This document shows, piece by piece, positions 48,604-61,165 of a DNA stretch of 64,000 bases (positions are counted from its first letter, which is position 1; the number at the start of each line of letters is the position of its first letter). The notes beneath the pieces were generated by a model. That model did not search any database. It was not told where the DNA came from and saw nothing but the letters and a program-made list of their open reading frames with translations. The translations under genes were made by a program, and so were the position numbers. Source of the DNA: Campylorhamphus procurvoides (Eukaryota; Chordata; Aves; Passeriformes; Dendrocolaptidae); NCBI GenBank assembly GCA_013396655.1, contig WBMV01006289.1, positions 434,001 through 498,000 on the forward strand, written 5' to 3'.

Positions 48604-50117
48604 TAGAATGTATTCATCATTACTTAAATATCAATACAGTTTTTGCAATAGTTATCAAGAGTTCCCAGTTCCAGGGGAAAATAAAACATAGCCACATGCT
48701 TGGCTATGCTCAGCACTTTAGCAAGCCTCTCCATCTCTTAGCTGAACATGCAGGGCGATATGTGTTAATACATCGAAAAAACAAAGCAAATGTTAAAAAA
48801 GAAGTTTCTCTATGGGCCTGGAGAACCACAGCCTCCTCTTGCCATGCCGGTATGAGAACTGTTGTCTGGACTGGGAAGCAGAGCATGGAATACACAGTGG
48901 CCAGAGCAGCAATACCTATTAAGGAGAGACAAGGGCTGGGGGAGAGTGAGATACCTGGTGCTGCAGCCCAAGGCAGCTGCTTCTTGTGCTTCCAACTGCA
49001 GGTCAGTGCCAGTCCCAAAGCCCACGGCAAAGGCCACATCTAACCACAGCAATTAAAAACTAGCCTGCCTTCTGGCCCAGAAGCTGACACATTCCTTCTA
49101 TCATCTTCAGAAAAAGTGAGCCATGCTACTACTGAAATGCAGACTCACACAAATATCACTATAAAACCCCCCAACATTTTCAGGTACTCCCAAGAAGGGC
49201 CTTTTCTCCCCAACTGCTGTGGCCCTATTCTGTCACAAACTGCTCCATACAAGCCAGGACAGGCAAACCTGAATCCAAATGGCACTCCCAGAGTCAGTCT
49301 GTCAGTCTAGGAGAGAAGGAACGTGTTTCTGTTCTGCTCAGCTAAAGTATTTAACCTGGGAGCATGAAGGTCACAATTAATAATATATGAAAAAATGAAC
49401 CTTCCCCAAAATAACAGCTCTGTATAGCCCTAGGGAAGGTCCTTGGCCAGCATAATTATGATGCTACAGAGGGAGCAGCAGCCAGAGGAAAGAGCTTTCC
49501 TGTGATGGAGGCTGTGATGATCGAGAGAGGCTGCTGAGAAGTTTGGGTCTCCCTTGGAGAGAGAGCAGGAGCTTGTCCTATGCCTGATTACTGCAATGCA
49601 GCACAGCCTGAGCTCTGTGCAAATACTCCTGACAGCCTAGACATTTGGGAGCTACATGAACAGCTAAGGACCAGAGCAGGTCCTTTCCACCTAAGCTTTT
49701 GCAGATTACAAAGGGGGGATCACAGTCCCCACCGCTTCCCTCGGCTTCCTCTCTGCCCTGCTCCTTGGCTGGGTGTCACGGGGTGACACCACAAGGCTGG
49801 TCCCTTGGCAGGCTGTGCCTGAGCATGAGCTCCCCAGCACCTTCCTGGGCTCGCAGGGCTCACCAGACCCACAGGGACTGCACCCAGCCTTCCTGTCAGA
49901 CACAGACCCCAGCACTCCTACACCGACCGAGTCAGAGGAGGGTTTGCTACACAAACTGAGCCTGGATTGGGTTACAAATGCTGGCTGTTGCATGACATGG
50001 GATACAACTGGGACATTAGACAGCTATTGGAGACAGCTCTGTTGCTTCATGCCAATGAATGCTTTTGCTGCCGTATATTCTTGCGAGAGCCCAGCCCGCA
50101 CCTGCCTCGCTGCAGGT

Positions 50118-50369
50118 TCAGGCGCACTGAGAGATGATGTTGGAGTTGCAGTCTAAGGTGTGAGTGTGGTTTCTTTTGCAGTTTTCGGGCCCACAGCCGG
50201 CCCCAGGTGGGCTGACCAAGTCCAGGTAGTAAGGGGACTTGAGAAAACGGCGGTAAGAATCCTTTTCCATGAGGGTGAATATTTTTCTCTGAGCCTCATC
50301 AAAGCAGGACAGTGTAGGCTCCAGCACATTGTGGCTTGTCTTCTCCCGTGTGCATGAATCCAAGTTCAC
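50118..50369 (-). CDS. RGS4: RGS4 exon 5
   Basis: This 252-base coding part encodes [20 protein letters not shown] through NIISQCA and stop TGA. Confidence 0.97.
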   Translation of the reverse strand: MNLDSCTREKTSHNVLEPTLSCFDEAQRKIFTLMEKDSYRRFLKSPYYLDLVSPPGAGCGPENCKRNHTHTLDCNSNIISQCA

Positions 50370-53300
50370 CTGTGGGCCAAAGGGACAGTGTAAATCGAAT
50401 CTGTCCCAGAAGCTGCTGGCATAGGGAAGGGGGAAAAAATGTCTCTCCATCAAGTGTACTTGGTGAGCAGTTGTCTGAAATGGCTGTTTGACACCCTGCA
50501 GCCTTGGCAGAATCTGTGCAGCTGGATACCAAAGCATCCCTGCTGCCAGAAGAACTGCTGGGGAGACTGACACACATCCCTCTGGGATGCAGCCAGCCAG
50601 GGAACTCAAACTGCATGAGAGCAGCTGCAACAATGGGAATCATAGTCCTCTCGGGCTTCTCATGTTTGAGTGTGCACATGGAATGGCCATGTGGTTGTAA
50701 CTAAATGCACTTTCTCTCTATCCAAATTAACACAAAAGCAATAAACATGGTACCATTTCCTTGCTAACAAGCAGAGAAGCAGAATCCTTCCTCTCTTGTG
50801 AAAATTACCATTCTCTGCTTCCCAGTACTGCTGGCCTGGTTCAGAATTTAAGATGATACCTTTGCCCAAGAAATGTTCTGTGCACGTACCTCTTTTGTGG
50901 CCTGCACTGAGATGAACTCATCATAGATCTTTCTGGCCTTGGGGCTGAGCTTGGCTGGTGACTTGGTTTTCTTGTAGTCCTCACAACTGACCCAGAACTC
51001 GATGTTTTCCTCGCTGTACTCAGATTTGAGAAAAGCACGGAAAGCAGCCAGTCCTCCTACGGATAGTTTAGAGGAAAACCAGATCAGGTAAGGCTGTTGG
51101 TTCCTGAACAGTCATACTCCTGAACCCCAGCAAACAGTGATTCTGGGTCCTCCTTGGCAGAGATGAATGAGGAGCTCCCCTGGGTCTAGCAGTGGGGACA
51201 GCTGCTGCCTCCACGGCGGTCACTCGTGCGTGCCGAGGGAGGCTGGAATTCAGCCTCATGGGAATGTCACACGTGGGTCCTCAGCTGCCTGCTCCCCCAC
51301 TGTGACCTTCAGTGTCTCAACCAGGAGAACAAAAGCAACTCATGCGTTCCCATGAGGCCCCAAGGAGACAGCCAGCACAGTCCACAAGGTCTCAGGCCAT
51401 GGGAACCATGGGAAGGATACCTCAAGGACATCAGTGATGCCTGGAACTGATGGGAAGACAAAGTCTCCCATGGGCTCAGCTGCAAACAATATCTCCACTA
51501 CTTAATTCTTGTTTAACCCATCATAAACTGTGTGCTCCAGTCTTGCCCTCCCCCTACACAGGGACTAAGCCAGTTGCCTTTACAAATGGGACAGCCCAAC
51601 AGTAGGTCAAAGCCACGCTCATGATTCATTGGGATTGACCCTTGGATCTGAGCGAGAGGACCCGTCACTACCCCTTCCAGATGTCTGTGTGGCCAAATGA
51701 GATCCTGTGTGCTCCTACGAGGCATAAGACAACATTCTATGTCCCCCCCAGAACTGCTCACAGCACGCACACTCTGCAGGCAGCATAAGGTCCCTCTTTA
51801 CTTACTCTCATGATGAATCAGATTTTCCAAAGAGTCTGCCCACTTTCTGACTTCCTCTTGGCTAAGCCTAATAGAAGACAAAGGGAGAAACAGAGGGAAG
51901 AGTTAAGGGGAGTACAGAAAGGACAAATTTACGTTTTTTGCTCAGTACAATTAGAAAAATTTTTTCCCTGATTGCTGTTAAATTGTTGTAGGAGCACACA
52001 TGAGAGACCAAGAATGAAAGATAGCCCTGGGGATCTAATCTACAGAAATTTTGGGTTGCAATTCCCATCACCAGACATGGACTGGAAGGGAATTTTCCTG
52101 GAAAAATTGTGGAATTTATGTTTACTTTATGAGAGGGTGCATCCCTTGCTGGAGCACAGACTCTTACAGGTCATATCAGTGAACTCCAAAGGGCTGATTT
52201 CTTTAATATGTCAGGGAAACAGCAGTTATGTGGAAGAGGGGAATGTGGGAACTAGAAACAGATGGGGGATTTGTGAACACATCCCGCATTCATTCCCCCT
52301 ACCACACTAGAACATCTAGGGCTCACATCTAGGGCTCATCTATTCCAGGAGCATACTGTGGCCTTTGGAGTCTTTAGAGAGAACATCATCTCCTTGCACC
52401 AGTGCTAGTCTGACAGGCTGCTCACCCAGTTTTCTGTGTCAGCACCTCTGTGCAGTTGTGTGGACCATTGCACAAATCCAGCTCCAAGAGACAGCAATGC
52501 TGATTCTGCAATGTGTCCAGTCGCATTGGGGCTGGGATGGTGCTGTGTGCCTGCCCTGGAGATGGCACACGCCTTCCCACCTGTACATGCATATTGAATC
52601 ACAGAAATGGTGGCAGAAAGGGATCTCTAGTTCAATCTTCTTCATGTAAAGGGACTGTTAACACTTGAGGACTATTGCCACACTAGATTCACAACACAGG
52701 TGTTCAAGAGGAACTGGGACACAGCAGCAGAAACACTAATGGGGTCCAGCTTGACAAAAGAGTAAACAACAAGCTGTAGCCATCCTGGGCTTAACTACAC
52801 GATGCCATCTGCTCTTACCTCTGGCTTGAAGATATCTTCTCCTTCTTGCCCTGGGAAGAGCTGTAGTCACAGGAGTCTGACTTCTGCAGCAAGAAACCCA
52901 GACGGTGCTTCATGTCTTTGGCACTGAAAGAAACAAATCAAGAAGGAGATGAAAATAATGCACTACACTCCCTCTGCAGCCTCCTCACCACACAAGCCCC
53001 TTCAGCACCACTCAGTGGCACCAACGCGGGTCACTGCTAGTGACTTCACTGCTGACTTTACTCTCCTCACATAATGCACATTTCTGTTTCTAGACTAACA
53101 GCACAATGTCAAAGAAGTAATTTTTAATGTTCAACAGCACCATTTTCTTGCTGAGGAGGTCATCAGCCTGGAGGCAGGGCTGGCAATGCTGTTTTCCTAC
53201 TGTTTACAGTTAAAATACTGTGATAGAAAGGTATTCCCATGATGTGTGTGTCACTTCTACTTGATTTGCCCAACTACCAATGCCTGCTTCTTACACCCTT

Positions 53301-55417
53301 ACTAATCCTTTCCTGTAGCCCTTGCCATCTCCCCATCTCATCACTCAGCTACAGGAAAAACAGGGCCATGCCAGGCCACCCCACCAAGAGGCTGCCCATG
53401 ACACAGAGAGAAGGGAGGAAGCCAAGGGCTTGGAGCAGGATTGTGGGGTGAGATCAGGGGATGAGCCAGGAGCTTCACTGTGACCAGCCCACACTGACTG
53501 CAAGCTACTCCCTTGCTCCACAGCAAGCTCCTCTGAGAGCACATCCTTAATTTTGTTCCGCCTTCCAGCATGCCCAGGACAGTAATTTTCTGACAAGAGC
53601 ATCTAGATAAGCAGCTGGTATTGGCCTTGGCATCTCTCTGTGTTTCCTTTCAGGTTAAGAATGAGGGATGGGTAAATCAGTCCTGCTTGCTCAGGCATGC
53701 AAGCCATGGCCTGTCACAAGGTGCAATGATAGTGTAAGCAGAAAATTCTTCTCCTGCTCCTCAGATCTGAGCCTGGAAAAAAAACAGAGGCTGAGCCACA
53801 GGGCTAAGCTCTGGTAGCTGCTCAGCCTGTGAGCACTGCTCTCTGCTGCAACCAAAGCACCATGTCAGCCACCCTGGCTGTATCTTATCTCTCTGCTTGC
53901 TCAAATCCAGCACTCTGCTGGATGCAAAGGAAACTCACAGCTGCTTTAGAGCAGGGTGCCTGTGGCCAGGGCCAACATCCAGGCTCTGCCCTGGCAGACA
54001 TGGGGACTCTGTGCTGCCGGGCTCAAGCTGCCTGCTCCTTGCCCCAGGAGAAGGAGAGCACTCAGGTCTGCAGGAAGGCGGCAGCAGGAGGAAACAAGAC
54101 ACTTTTGCTTGCTTTGAGTCCCACAGCTTTTGGGGAGTGAGGGGATATTTTTTAGGAATCCAAGACTGAGGTGGTCAAAAGATATGAGATATTTTTCTTT
54201 GCATTTTTTCAAATGCACTTTTTTTCATCCCCATCAAATGTTCCTACAAATTGGATAGGAGGGTGTCAATATTTTTTTCCTTGCATTTTCAGCCCTTGTT
54301 ATCACATCCAATGGTGACCAGGGAGGTTTTTACCCCCAAATGGGAAGCATCTGAGTCTCTGTTTGCATTTTCCCAACCCATTGCACCACTGCTGGGAAGC
54401 AGCCTTGGGAACGTTGCTGAAGGTATGAGTGGCCAGAAAGGCAGAGCTGCACCATCAGAGACCTGTGCAAGTTTGCATGGGCTGGGTGAGCGGGGAGTAT
54501 TGTGCCACCCTTCTGGGGATCTCTGGGGCCCACAGCACCTGAAAGCGAGTATCATCACTCCAGGAGGGGTTTGGGCACCTTACAGGCACAGAGACCCATC
54601 ACTCTGGGCAGCGGGGCAGGCCACGCAGCCGAGGGTGTGCTTGGGGTGCACAGGCTTTGCCACTGCAGGAATGCCTGGCTGGTCCCTGCAGCCCGATCCT
54701 GCACCCACAGCAGGGGTACAGCTCAGCCCCATCCTGATCGGCACTGCACCGTGGGTGTGTGATGAGCCCCACACCAGCCCCAGAGGGCTGTGCACCGAGG
54801 GGACAGCCTGATCTGGCCCCTCACCATCACTGCACACGCGGGGAACTGGGGCTGACCCCACACCAGCTGCTGCAGCATCCCGATCCACAGTGCCCTGGGC
54901 TGGTCCGCATCCCTGCCTGCTGGCAGACGGGTCTCTGCTCCTGCCACGCTGGGTTTCGGCATCTGGGATGCATTTTAGGGGATAAACCTTAATTTTTATC
55001 CTGCCTTGCTTCCCCCTCAAAAAAAATCAAGAAAACAAGAACTCAGCAGAGAGAGGATTCAAAGGAGAAAAGGGATGCAAAGCTTGCAGCAGCCGCAACT
55101 GACAGGAATACAAAAACATAACAATGCTCAGAGCTCCTTGTTTTGCTGATGAGAAGCATGGGTTTGGCGTTTCCACAGCTCAGTACGAAACCTTTCCGTA
55201 ATTCTGCTTCTAACAGGAAAAAATCCCCAATGCCTCTAAGCAATCATTTGTATGTAATCTTACAATATAATCAGAGCCAAATCTGCCCCTTCTGCTTCAG
55301 GCACAAAGCGCAATGCATCACCGTATCTCCGGGCTAACAAGACCATTACCAGCTGCTCCGAAATAAACAGTACCTTTTTAAGCAAGTGGCTGGCAGTGAA
55401 GCGAGTCCCTTGCACAT
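50118..55417 (-). CDS. RGS4: RGS4, regulator of G-protein signalling 4, complete
   Basis: RGS4 is a GTPase-activating protein for Gi/o and Gq alpha subunits, prominent in neurons and heart in mammals. Five exons (55374-55417, 52819-52923, 51806-51867, 50890-51056, 50118-50369) have matching phases and consensus sites and give 209 aa, against 205 in human. It starts [20 protein letters not shown], the palmitoylated amphipathic membrane helix with the Cys2 degron. The RGS box has [37 protein letters not shown] and [13 protein letters not shown], keeping the G-alpha contact residues equivalent to Asn88 and Asn128. The C-terminus differs from human in the middle ([18 protein letters not shown]) but ends in the shared QCA. 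Confidence 0.97.
50890..51056 (-). CDS. RGS4: RGS4 exon 4, core of the RGS box
   Basis: This 167-base exon encodes [20 protein letters not shown] through FISVQATKE. Confidence 0.97.
51806..51867 (-). CDS. RGS4: RGS4 exon 3
   Basis: This 62-base exon encodes [20 protein letters not shown]. The junction codon gives Arg, where human RGS4 has Cys in HECGLAAF. Confidence 0.96.
52597..52650 (-). mobile_element. possible CR1 3'-end remnant in RGS4 intron 1-2 region
   Basis: TTGAATCACAGAAATGGTGG followed by AAGGGATCTCTAGTTCAA resembles the reverse complement of the CR1 3' end (AATCACAGAATGG...GGGACCTCTAGAGATCA). The match is short and degenerate. It lies between RGS4 exons 3 and 2. Confidence 0.4.
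52819..52923 (-). CDS. RGS4: RGS4 exon 2
   Basis: This 105-base exon encodes [18 protein letters not shown] and a variable lysine- and serine-rich linker to SSSQ. Acceptor is TTCTTTCAG; donor is GTAAGA. Confidence 0.96.
55374..55417 (-). CDS. RGS4: RGS4 exon 1
   Basis: This 44-base coding part encodes [14 protein letters not shown] and ends AG before GTACTG, a weaker donor than in RGS5. It is the same size as RGS5 exon 1. Confidence 0.95.
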
Positions 55418-55548
55418 CTTGCTCCCGAGGTCGGCTCAGTATTCCAGGAAAAACAACAAAGCAGGAGGCGGCAGAGGCTGCGCTCGGGTCCTGCGCCGGC
55501 TGCGGGATTCAGTCCGGTCTGTGAGCCAGCTGCGCTGCTTTGGCTCTG

Positions 55549-55555
55549 TTTTATA
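55549..55555 (-). promoter_or_regulatory. RGS4: RGS4 TATA box
   Basis: The minus strand reads GGCTATAAAACAG, a strong TATA box about 132 bases upstream of the ATG. A GC-rich initiator region follows. Confidence 0.75.
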
Positions 55556-55652
55556 GCCTAGCCCAGACAGCCCAGCAGCACTGGGTGACCCAGTCAGGAG
55601 TCAGCACAGCAGCAGCACCCGTCCCCTTTTTGCCCACCCAGGAGGAAGAGCG

Positions 55653-55659
55653 TGACGTA
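55653..55659 (-). promoter_or_regulatory. RGS4: CRE-like element upstream of RGS4
   Basis: TGACGTA, one base off the palindromic CREB site, lies about 100 bases upstream of the TATA box. A CREB/ATF site would fit activity-dependent RGS4 expression, but this is inferred from position and motif only. Confidence 0.45.
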
Positions 55660-58600
55660 GAAACCCAGACAATGGAGTGAGTGAGATTGAAAACCTTACC
55701 AGAAACGAAGCTTGGTGTCTGGCTGCAGAGGTGGATTCTTTTCAAAGGGCTGGAAAAGCTTCAGGGGCTTTCGTCTATTGCAGGAAGTTGGAATGGTGCA
55801 GATAGAAAATGAGAGATTTTCAGGGGGGCACAGCTAGTAAAAAGGATCGGAGAATCAATTCTGAGAAGCAGGATGAGCTTGGCTGGTTCTTCTGTTAATT
55901 TCCTCTCCTCTTCTATTTAAAGTAACCTGGAGGAAGAAAGGAACAAGAATTTTAAACACAAAAGGTTCCCGTAATCCCAACAAATGTAGAAAATAGAGCT
56001 CTTAAGGAAAGAAGAATGTAAATTCACCAGGAAACTACCCTGGCAGTTGAGACTGTCCTTTTTTTTTCTAGAAACATGTTAATATATGCTTTTGGTGAGG
56101 CTGAAACAAAAACTCTGAGGGGCATATCGCTATTAGAATATCAAATGTGCGTGTCTCAGCACACAGATTTGAGAACAGCTCATGTACATGGGTGGGGAAA
56201 AGTCAGGAGGTTGGCAACACGTCTGCCTTAGATGTGGGTATTACTGCAATTCTTTACTTCTCCATTTGCACTTGCCCCTAATCAAAGGCTAGTCCTCAGG
56301 AATCCCTGAAGAAAGATGTGTAATTAAAACAATAGGCATACCTGTGCCTGCCCAGTGCAGTGCTGAGAGTACTCTGTGCTAAAGAATGAACCCATGAGAC
56401 AGCTGGCAGTGGAGGTGACCAAACACTGCACTGCCTGGCTCTGCTCTAGTCCCAAGAAAGACAAAATTACTTCAGCTATACCACTTGAGCTCAGCCCTTG
56501 GATGGTACAGAAGGCAGCTGCCCCTCCGAAGAGAGAGAATTGGCTGATATTTATTGAGTTGCAGCTCAGCACAGCCTGTACCATCATTATAACAGAGGGG
56601 AAAGCTTTAGACAGACTGACGTGCATATGGTCTTCTGCATTTCAAGTCTTGCTCCTGCTGTGAAATAAAGAAGCTTCTGATCAGCAGCAGGCTGCCTGCC
56701 CACGCTACCCACTGCTGTGTCCCCTCTCCTAGAAACCTTTCAATACTTTGCAGAAGTTGCAGGGCGAATTTTTCCCTCCTGTGTCTCTAGAGCCTACAGC
56801 CCACAACACAGACAACCCAAATCCTGGATGAGTTTACCTTCCTTGGCATACTGCATCCTCAGATCATTAGCTGTGCTGAAAGGCAATGCTCTAATTAATT
56901 GCAAAACACTTTTCTAGAAAAACTATCCTGCTGCCAAATCTGAGGGAAGAGTGCCTGCAAATCCTGCACTGTTTGGACTAAAAATCAGCTCCAGCCCAAG
57001 GCACTGTCAAATTTTGACTGAGTGGATCCCCTTGTCTTTCTAGTGTTAATGAGTTTTGGGTGGATCTGTAGGAAGCAAATGAGCACTGACAGAGTTGGTG
57101 CCAGAGCTCTCTGATGTCTTCTGTTTGGGCAGATGAGAAGTCAAAGGGCAGAATATGGACAACAGAAAAAAAACTTAACTCATTATTTGCTAAATATTTA
57201 ATTATTTTAATTTCAATCTCAAACTTGTGCAATGTTACTGCTGGTCATGTGCAAATGCAGCACTTTCATTCAAGCAATTCATGAGCTCAGATGGCCCACA
57301 CAGTCAAAGTGTCTGCAAGCTCTAACCCTAACCCTCACTCTGGCAGCCAGAGCCAGACCACCTGGCTCAGGAAGGTCCCAAAGGTGGCTTGCTAGAGCAA
57401 GGACCTTCTGTGCAGAACACAAAAATTCTGCAGTTTTTTCTCTTCAAATTTTTGTGGAAACTAATTTAGGAATGTCATGCTTCTCTATGGATTGTAAGCA
57501 CATTTGCTGTGTGGCTCTAATGACACTCAAATGCTGGTGGTGTCAACATAAAATCATCTTCTGCATTCCTCAACTTCTGTGTAAGCAGGCTGTAATCAGA
57601 TATTTCTAACACTGCGATCACAACAGCCACCCCAAAGGGCTTTGCAATTAAGACCATCCTCCCTCGACTGGGTATGCAGACTCCTGGAAATGCTGCAGTT
57701 GAAATTTCCCTTTTTTCCTGTTCATTAACATAGACTGGTTCACTCTGGTCCTCATGTGAGGAGTTTGGACTTGTGTACTGTTTCTCCTCTGACTTATGTT
57801 TCCCAGCTGTTGCAGTTTAATATCCTCTTAGCTGCTCCAACTGGTCCCCAATCTAAAGTACCCCCTTCCATCTCTCACCATCATAGTCCAGCCTCTTCTC
57901 CCAAAGTACAGGCTGTGCTGTGCTCAACACCAAAATCTCCTCCTCCTCCTCCTCCCTGCCAGTTAGCGAAGCAGCAGCTCATGCCACGTTTTACGCCTGT
58001 CACGTCATCCCTGCCTTGCTTCACCTGCAGCATGGAGAACTCAGCAGTGAGGGTGGGCTGGGGATGCAAGGCTGGAGGTGGGGGCTCCCTGGCTGGTCCA
58101 CCTCTGGCATTGCAGTGCATTTAAGGCACCCAGGGGCTCCCAGAGTCAGCACAACTGCAAACGTCTGTGGTACCCACTGTGGCATCCCTCTTCCCCCACC
58201 CACTCATCCCTGCTGCGTCCCGCACCCTGCCTCCCCAAGCAGCTAGAGACAAGGCTATGAATTGGAGCTTTCCCTCCCACCACCACTTCTAGGGAAAAAC
58301 GTCACACACGTGTGCTCACCCCCATACCCAAGTGTGTGTGGGATGTGTCCCTCAGCTCAGCTGCCGCCGAGAGGCAGGCCGTGGGAGGAGGCAGGGAACA
58401 CGGGAACACTGCTTCCGTGGTCATTGCCCAGAGCTGAGCTACTGCAGACTGTTGCTCTCCTGCCTCAGTCCTTTACCATCTCAGAGCAGTATGCTGTGGG
58501 ATGTGAGATGTGAGCATGCAAGGAAGATGGCTGGGCTGCGTCACTGGAAACTGAGAGAGCATGACATGGGAGCGTGAGGATGTGCTGCTGGGCCAGAGCC

Positions 58601-60611
58601 ACTCCTGTCACAGCTGCCTTCCCCAGTCTGCCTTGCAGAGCCTCAGTGACCTACTCTTCCTTCTCTTCATATCTCACAAAGCCAGCCAGGCACTTTGGAA
58701 TCAGGCTGGCAAATGCTCAGATGCACAGGGGAACACTGGGCAAGGCACTGCCCATCTTTCCCATGGGCATCTCCATCCCAACATGTCCAGCAGGTAGCAT
58801 TGGTGAGGAACTGGAGCAGCTCCCACTCAACCAAGAAGCACCAGACTGGTCACCACTGGTCCCCGAGACCCCAGACTGAAGCCCTGCATGAGCAGCTGCT
58901 CTGGGGACATTTCTGCCCAGCTGAGCAGCCCTGGCACTGAGCCCTGATGTGTGGAATGGGCCTGGAGCTATGCTGAACTCCTTGATTTGCTTCCCGTCTA
59001 CCCCAGCCCCAAGCACTCTGCACAAAATCCCTTCCAGTGCAACTGCCCACCATCAATTTCTTCTCCAGTATACCTGTCAGTGGGTGTTAGATTTCCTTCC
59101 AGTACTGAGGGTTTCATCTTATTCACATGGATGTGTGGTTTGAGTTGATTTGGATAATAGCTAATGAACTGGAAGCAGAGAGTCCTAGAAGGACCATTTG
59201 GGTCTGAATTTGGACAAATGAACTCAGCACGTGCCTGTGCCTGACAGTGCATGCAGCCACATTTCCTGTCCCAGGGCACTGACTGTGGCCTGACCCCTCT
59301 AAAAGACACATGGAGAGGCCACACTTTCCCCACAGGGTCCCCCAGCCAGCCCTGGGATTCCCAGAAACACTGTTCCACAGCACACTCTGAGGAAATTGTC
59401 CTTTCCCATGTCTCTGCGATGCACCGCCTGACTTCACGCGTGACCACAGACATGGTCCTCACAACAGCCCCCAGAGGCAGCTTTTGAGGAGAGAGCAGCT
59501 CTTCCCAAATTAGCCCTGCGAGAGGGATGACTCACCATTCTGCAACCCTGCAAATCTGCCGATCACATGGAAACCTTCTCAAGTGGATGCCCCTCCAGGC
59601 TGACCCAGGCAACTTTCTGCTTCTCTTGCACAAAGCAGAGATGAACTTTTAGAGGCAAAGCAGCTTTGTTTTGCTGTCGTAGTTTCGTGCTGAGCCTGTT
59701 CCTCTCTGCAATGATGCTCTGTAAATGTTAGCATGTTCGTTCAGCATGTTCCTTAGCTCCAACTTCATGCAGTTCATACAACCAAACATACAACCCATAT
59801 AATTTCCCCATGCTCTCATATGTTTCCTCCTTATATGTGCACATACAACATCAGTGGACTTTTGTCATTTCTAAGGGCTTGTTATTTCCTAGTCATTTGA
59901 AGGGGGTGGTGGGAGTTGCTGAGTTTTTCTTTGCTTCAACTCATGTTTTTTGGGCTGCCTACTTCTCTCGTTACTACCCACAAGGAAATATTTCATCTTG
60001 TATCAAAGGAAGAATTTTGGTCAGCCCAAATGGATGGGTTTTTTTCCTCTCCTGATTTGGGTTTGCTAATGACATAAGTGTGTTTGGGTTTTCTTTTGTC
60101 TGGATATTGCTCTTGTTTATGGGCATCAGACCACAGAGAAAGCTATGATTTGAGTAACTTGCCTTCCAGTTTCCCAAATCTCTGTCTCATCATCCCTCTT
60201 GATTAACAGCTCCTTAAACATATCCTGCTAACCACCAAGACAGTTTTGAATAACACTGGACTGCACCAGTCAACATATGGTTGTTCACTGATGCTTTCTC
60301 AACATTAAAACCACTTTGAAATGTCTCATTTACCCACTTTTACTTCATTTAATATGGATTTTATGACATTTGAAGCCAAATATTGATAGCAAGTCATTTT
60401 CACTTATACATCTATTTCACCACCATAACTCCCTCATAAAAAAACTATTAAGCTCATTAGAAAAGGTCTATTTTTTCCATTAAATCACGTCAGCTGGTAT
60501 CAGTTACATCACCACCTTTTCAAATGAGCCTGCTATCATCCATACTACTGGTGCTCCTGCACTGTTCAACATCTTACCAGTTTCGTGACTATACAGCTCA
60601 GCCCTCTTAGA
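55660..60611. other. RGS4 upstream region, no gene recognised
   Basis: No coding exon was recognised. There is a short TCC repeat at about 57932-57958. RGS4 has alternative upstream first exons in mammals, which could be here but cannot be seen from sequence alone. Confidence 0.55.
57932..57958. repeat. TCC microsatellite
   Basis: A run of CTCCTCCTCCTCCTCCTCC interrupted only at its ends. Confidence 0.8.
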
Positions 60612-61165
60612 GAATCACAAAATCATTAAGGTTGGAAAAGACCTCCAAGATCATTGAATCCAACCTTTGACTAAACACCCCCACACCAACTAAAACACAG
60701 CACTAAGTACCACGTCCAATCATTTCTTGAACACCTTCAGGGATGGTGACTCCATCACTTTCCTGAGCAGCCCATTCTAATGCTTAAACACCCTTTCAGT
60801 GAAGAAATTCTTCCTGATGTCCAGCTGAACCTTCCCTGGTGCAGCTTGAGGCCATTTCCTCTTACCCTGTTGCTTGTTGCCTCGATGAAGAGACTGATCC
60901 TCACCTCCTTACAACCTCCTGCTCAACTTGGTGTTGTGTAGGAACTTGCTGAGGGTGCACTCAACCTCCTTATCCAGATAATGGATAAAGAGATCAAACA
61001 GAACTGGCCCCAATACTGCATTTTGGGGAACTCCACAAGTGACTGGCCACCAACTGGATGCACTATCATTCACCACCACTCTCTGGGTGGGATCATGCAG
61101 CCAGTTTTTAACCCTGTGAAAAATGCACCTGTCCAAGCCATGGGCTGCCAACTTCTCCAGAAGAA
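60612..61165 (-). mobile_element. 5'-truncated CR1 LINE
   Basis: Its left end reads GAATCACAAAATCATTAAGG, then TTGGAAAAGACCTCCAAGAT, the reverse complement of a CR1 3' end. It continues through CCTTTCAGTGAAGAAATTCT and CTTCCCTGGTGCAGCTTGAG. On the minus strand the RT C-terminal part reads WLHDPTQRVVVNDSASSWWP, VTCGVPQNAVLGPVLFDLF and ECTLSKFLHNTKL. The YADD/FADD catalytic motif is lost (FLHN), so the copy is dead. Confidence 0.93.

Noticed and set aside
48710..49052. Minus-strand ORFs with a hydrophobic segment (IGIAALATVYSM)
   Set aside because: They lie where the RGS4 3' UTR is expected, and two frames are equally open; no family similarity.
57322..57338. CTAACCCTAACCC, telomere-like
   Set aside because: Only two repeat units; too short for an interstitial telomeric array.
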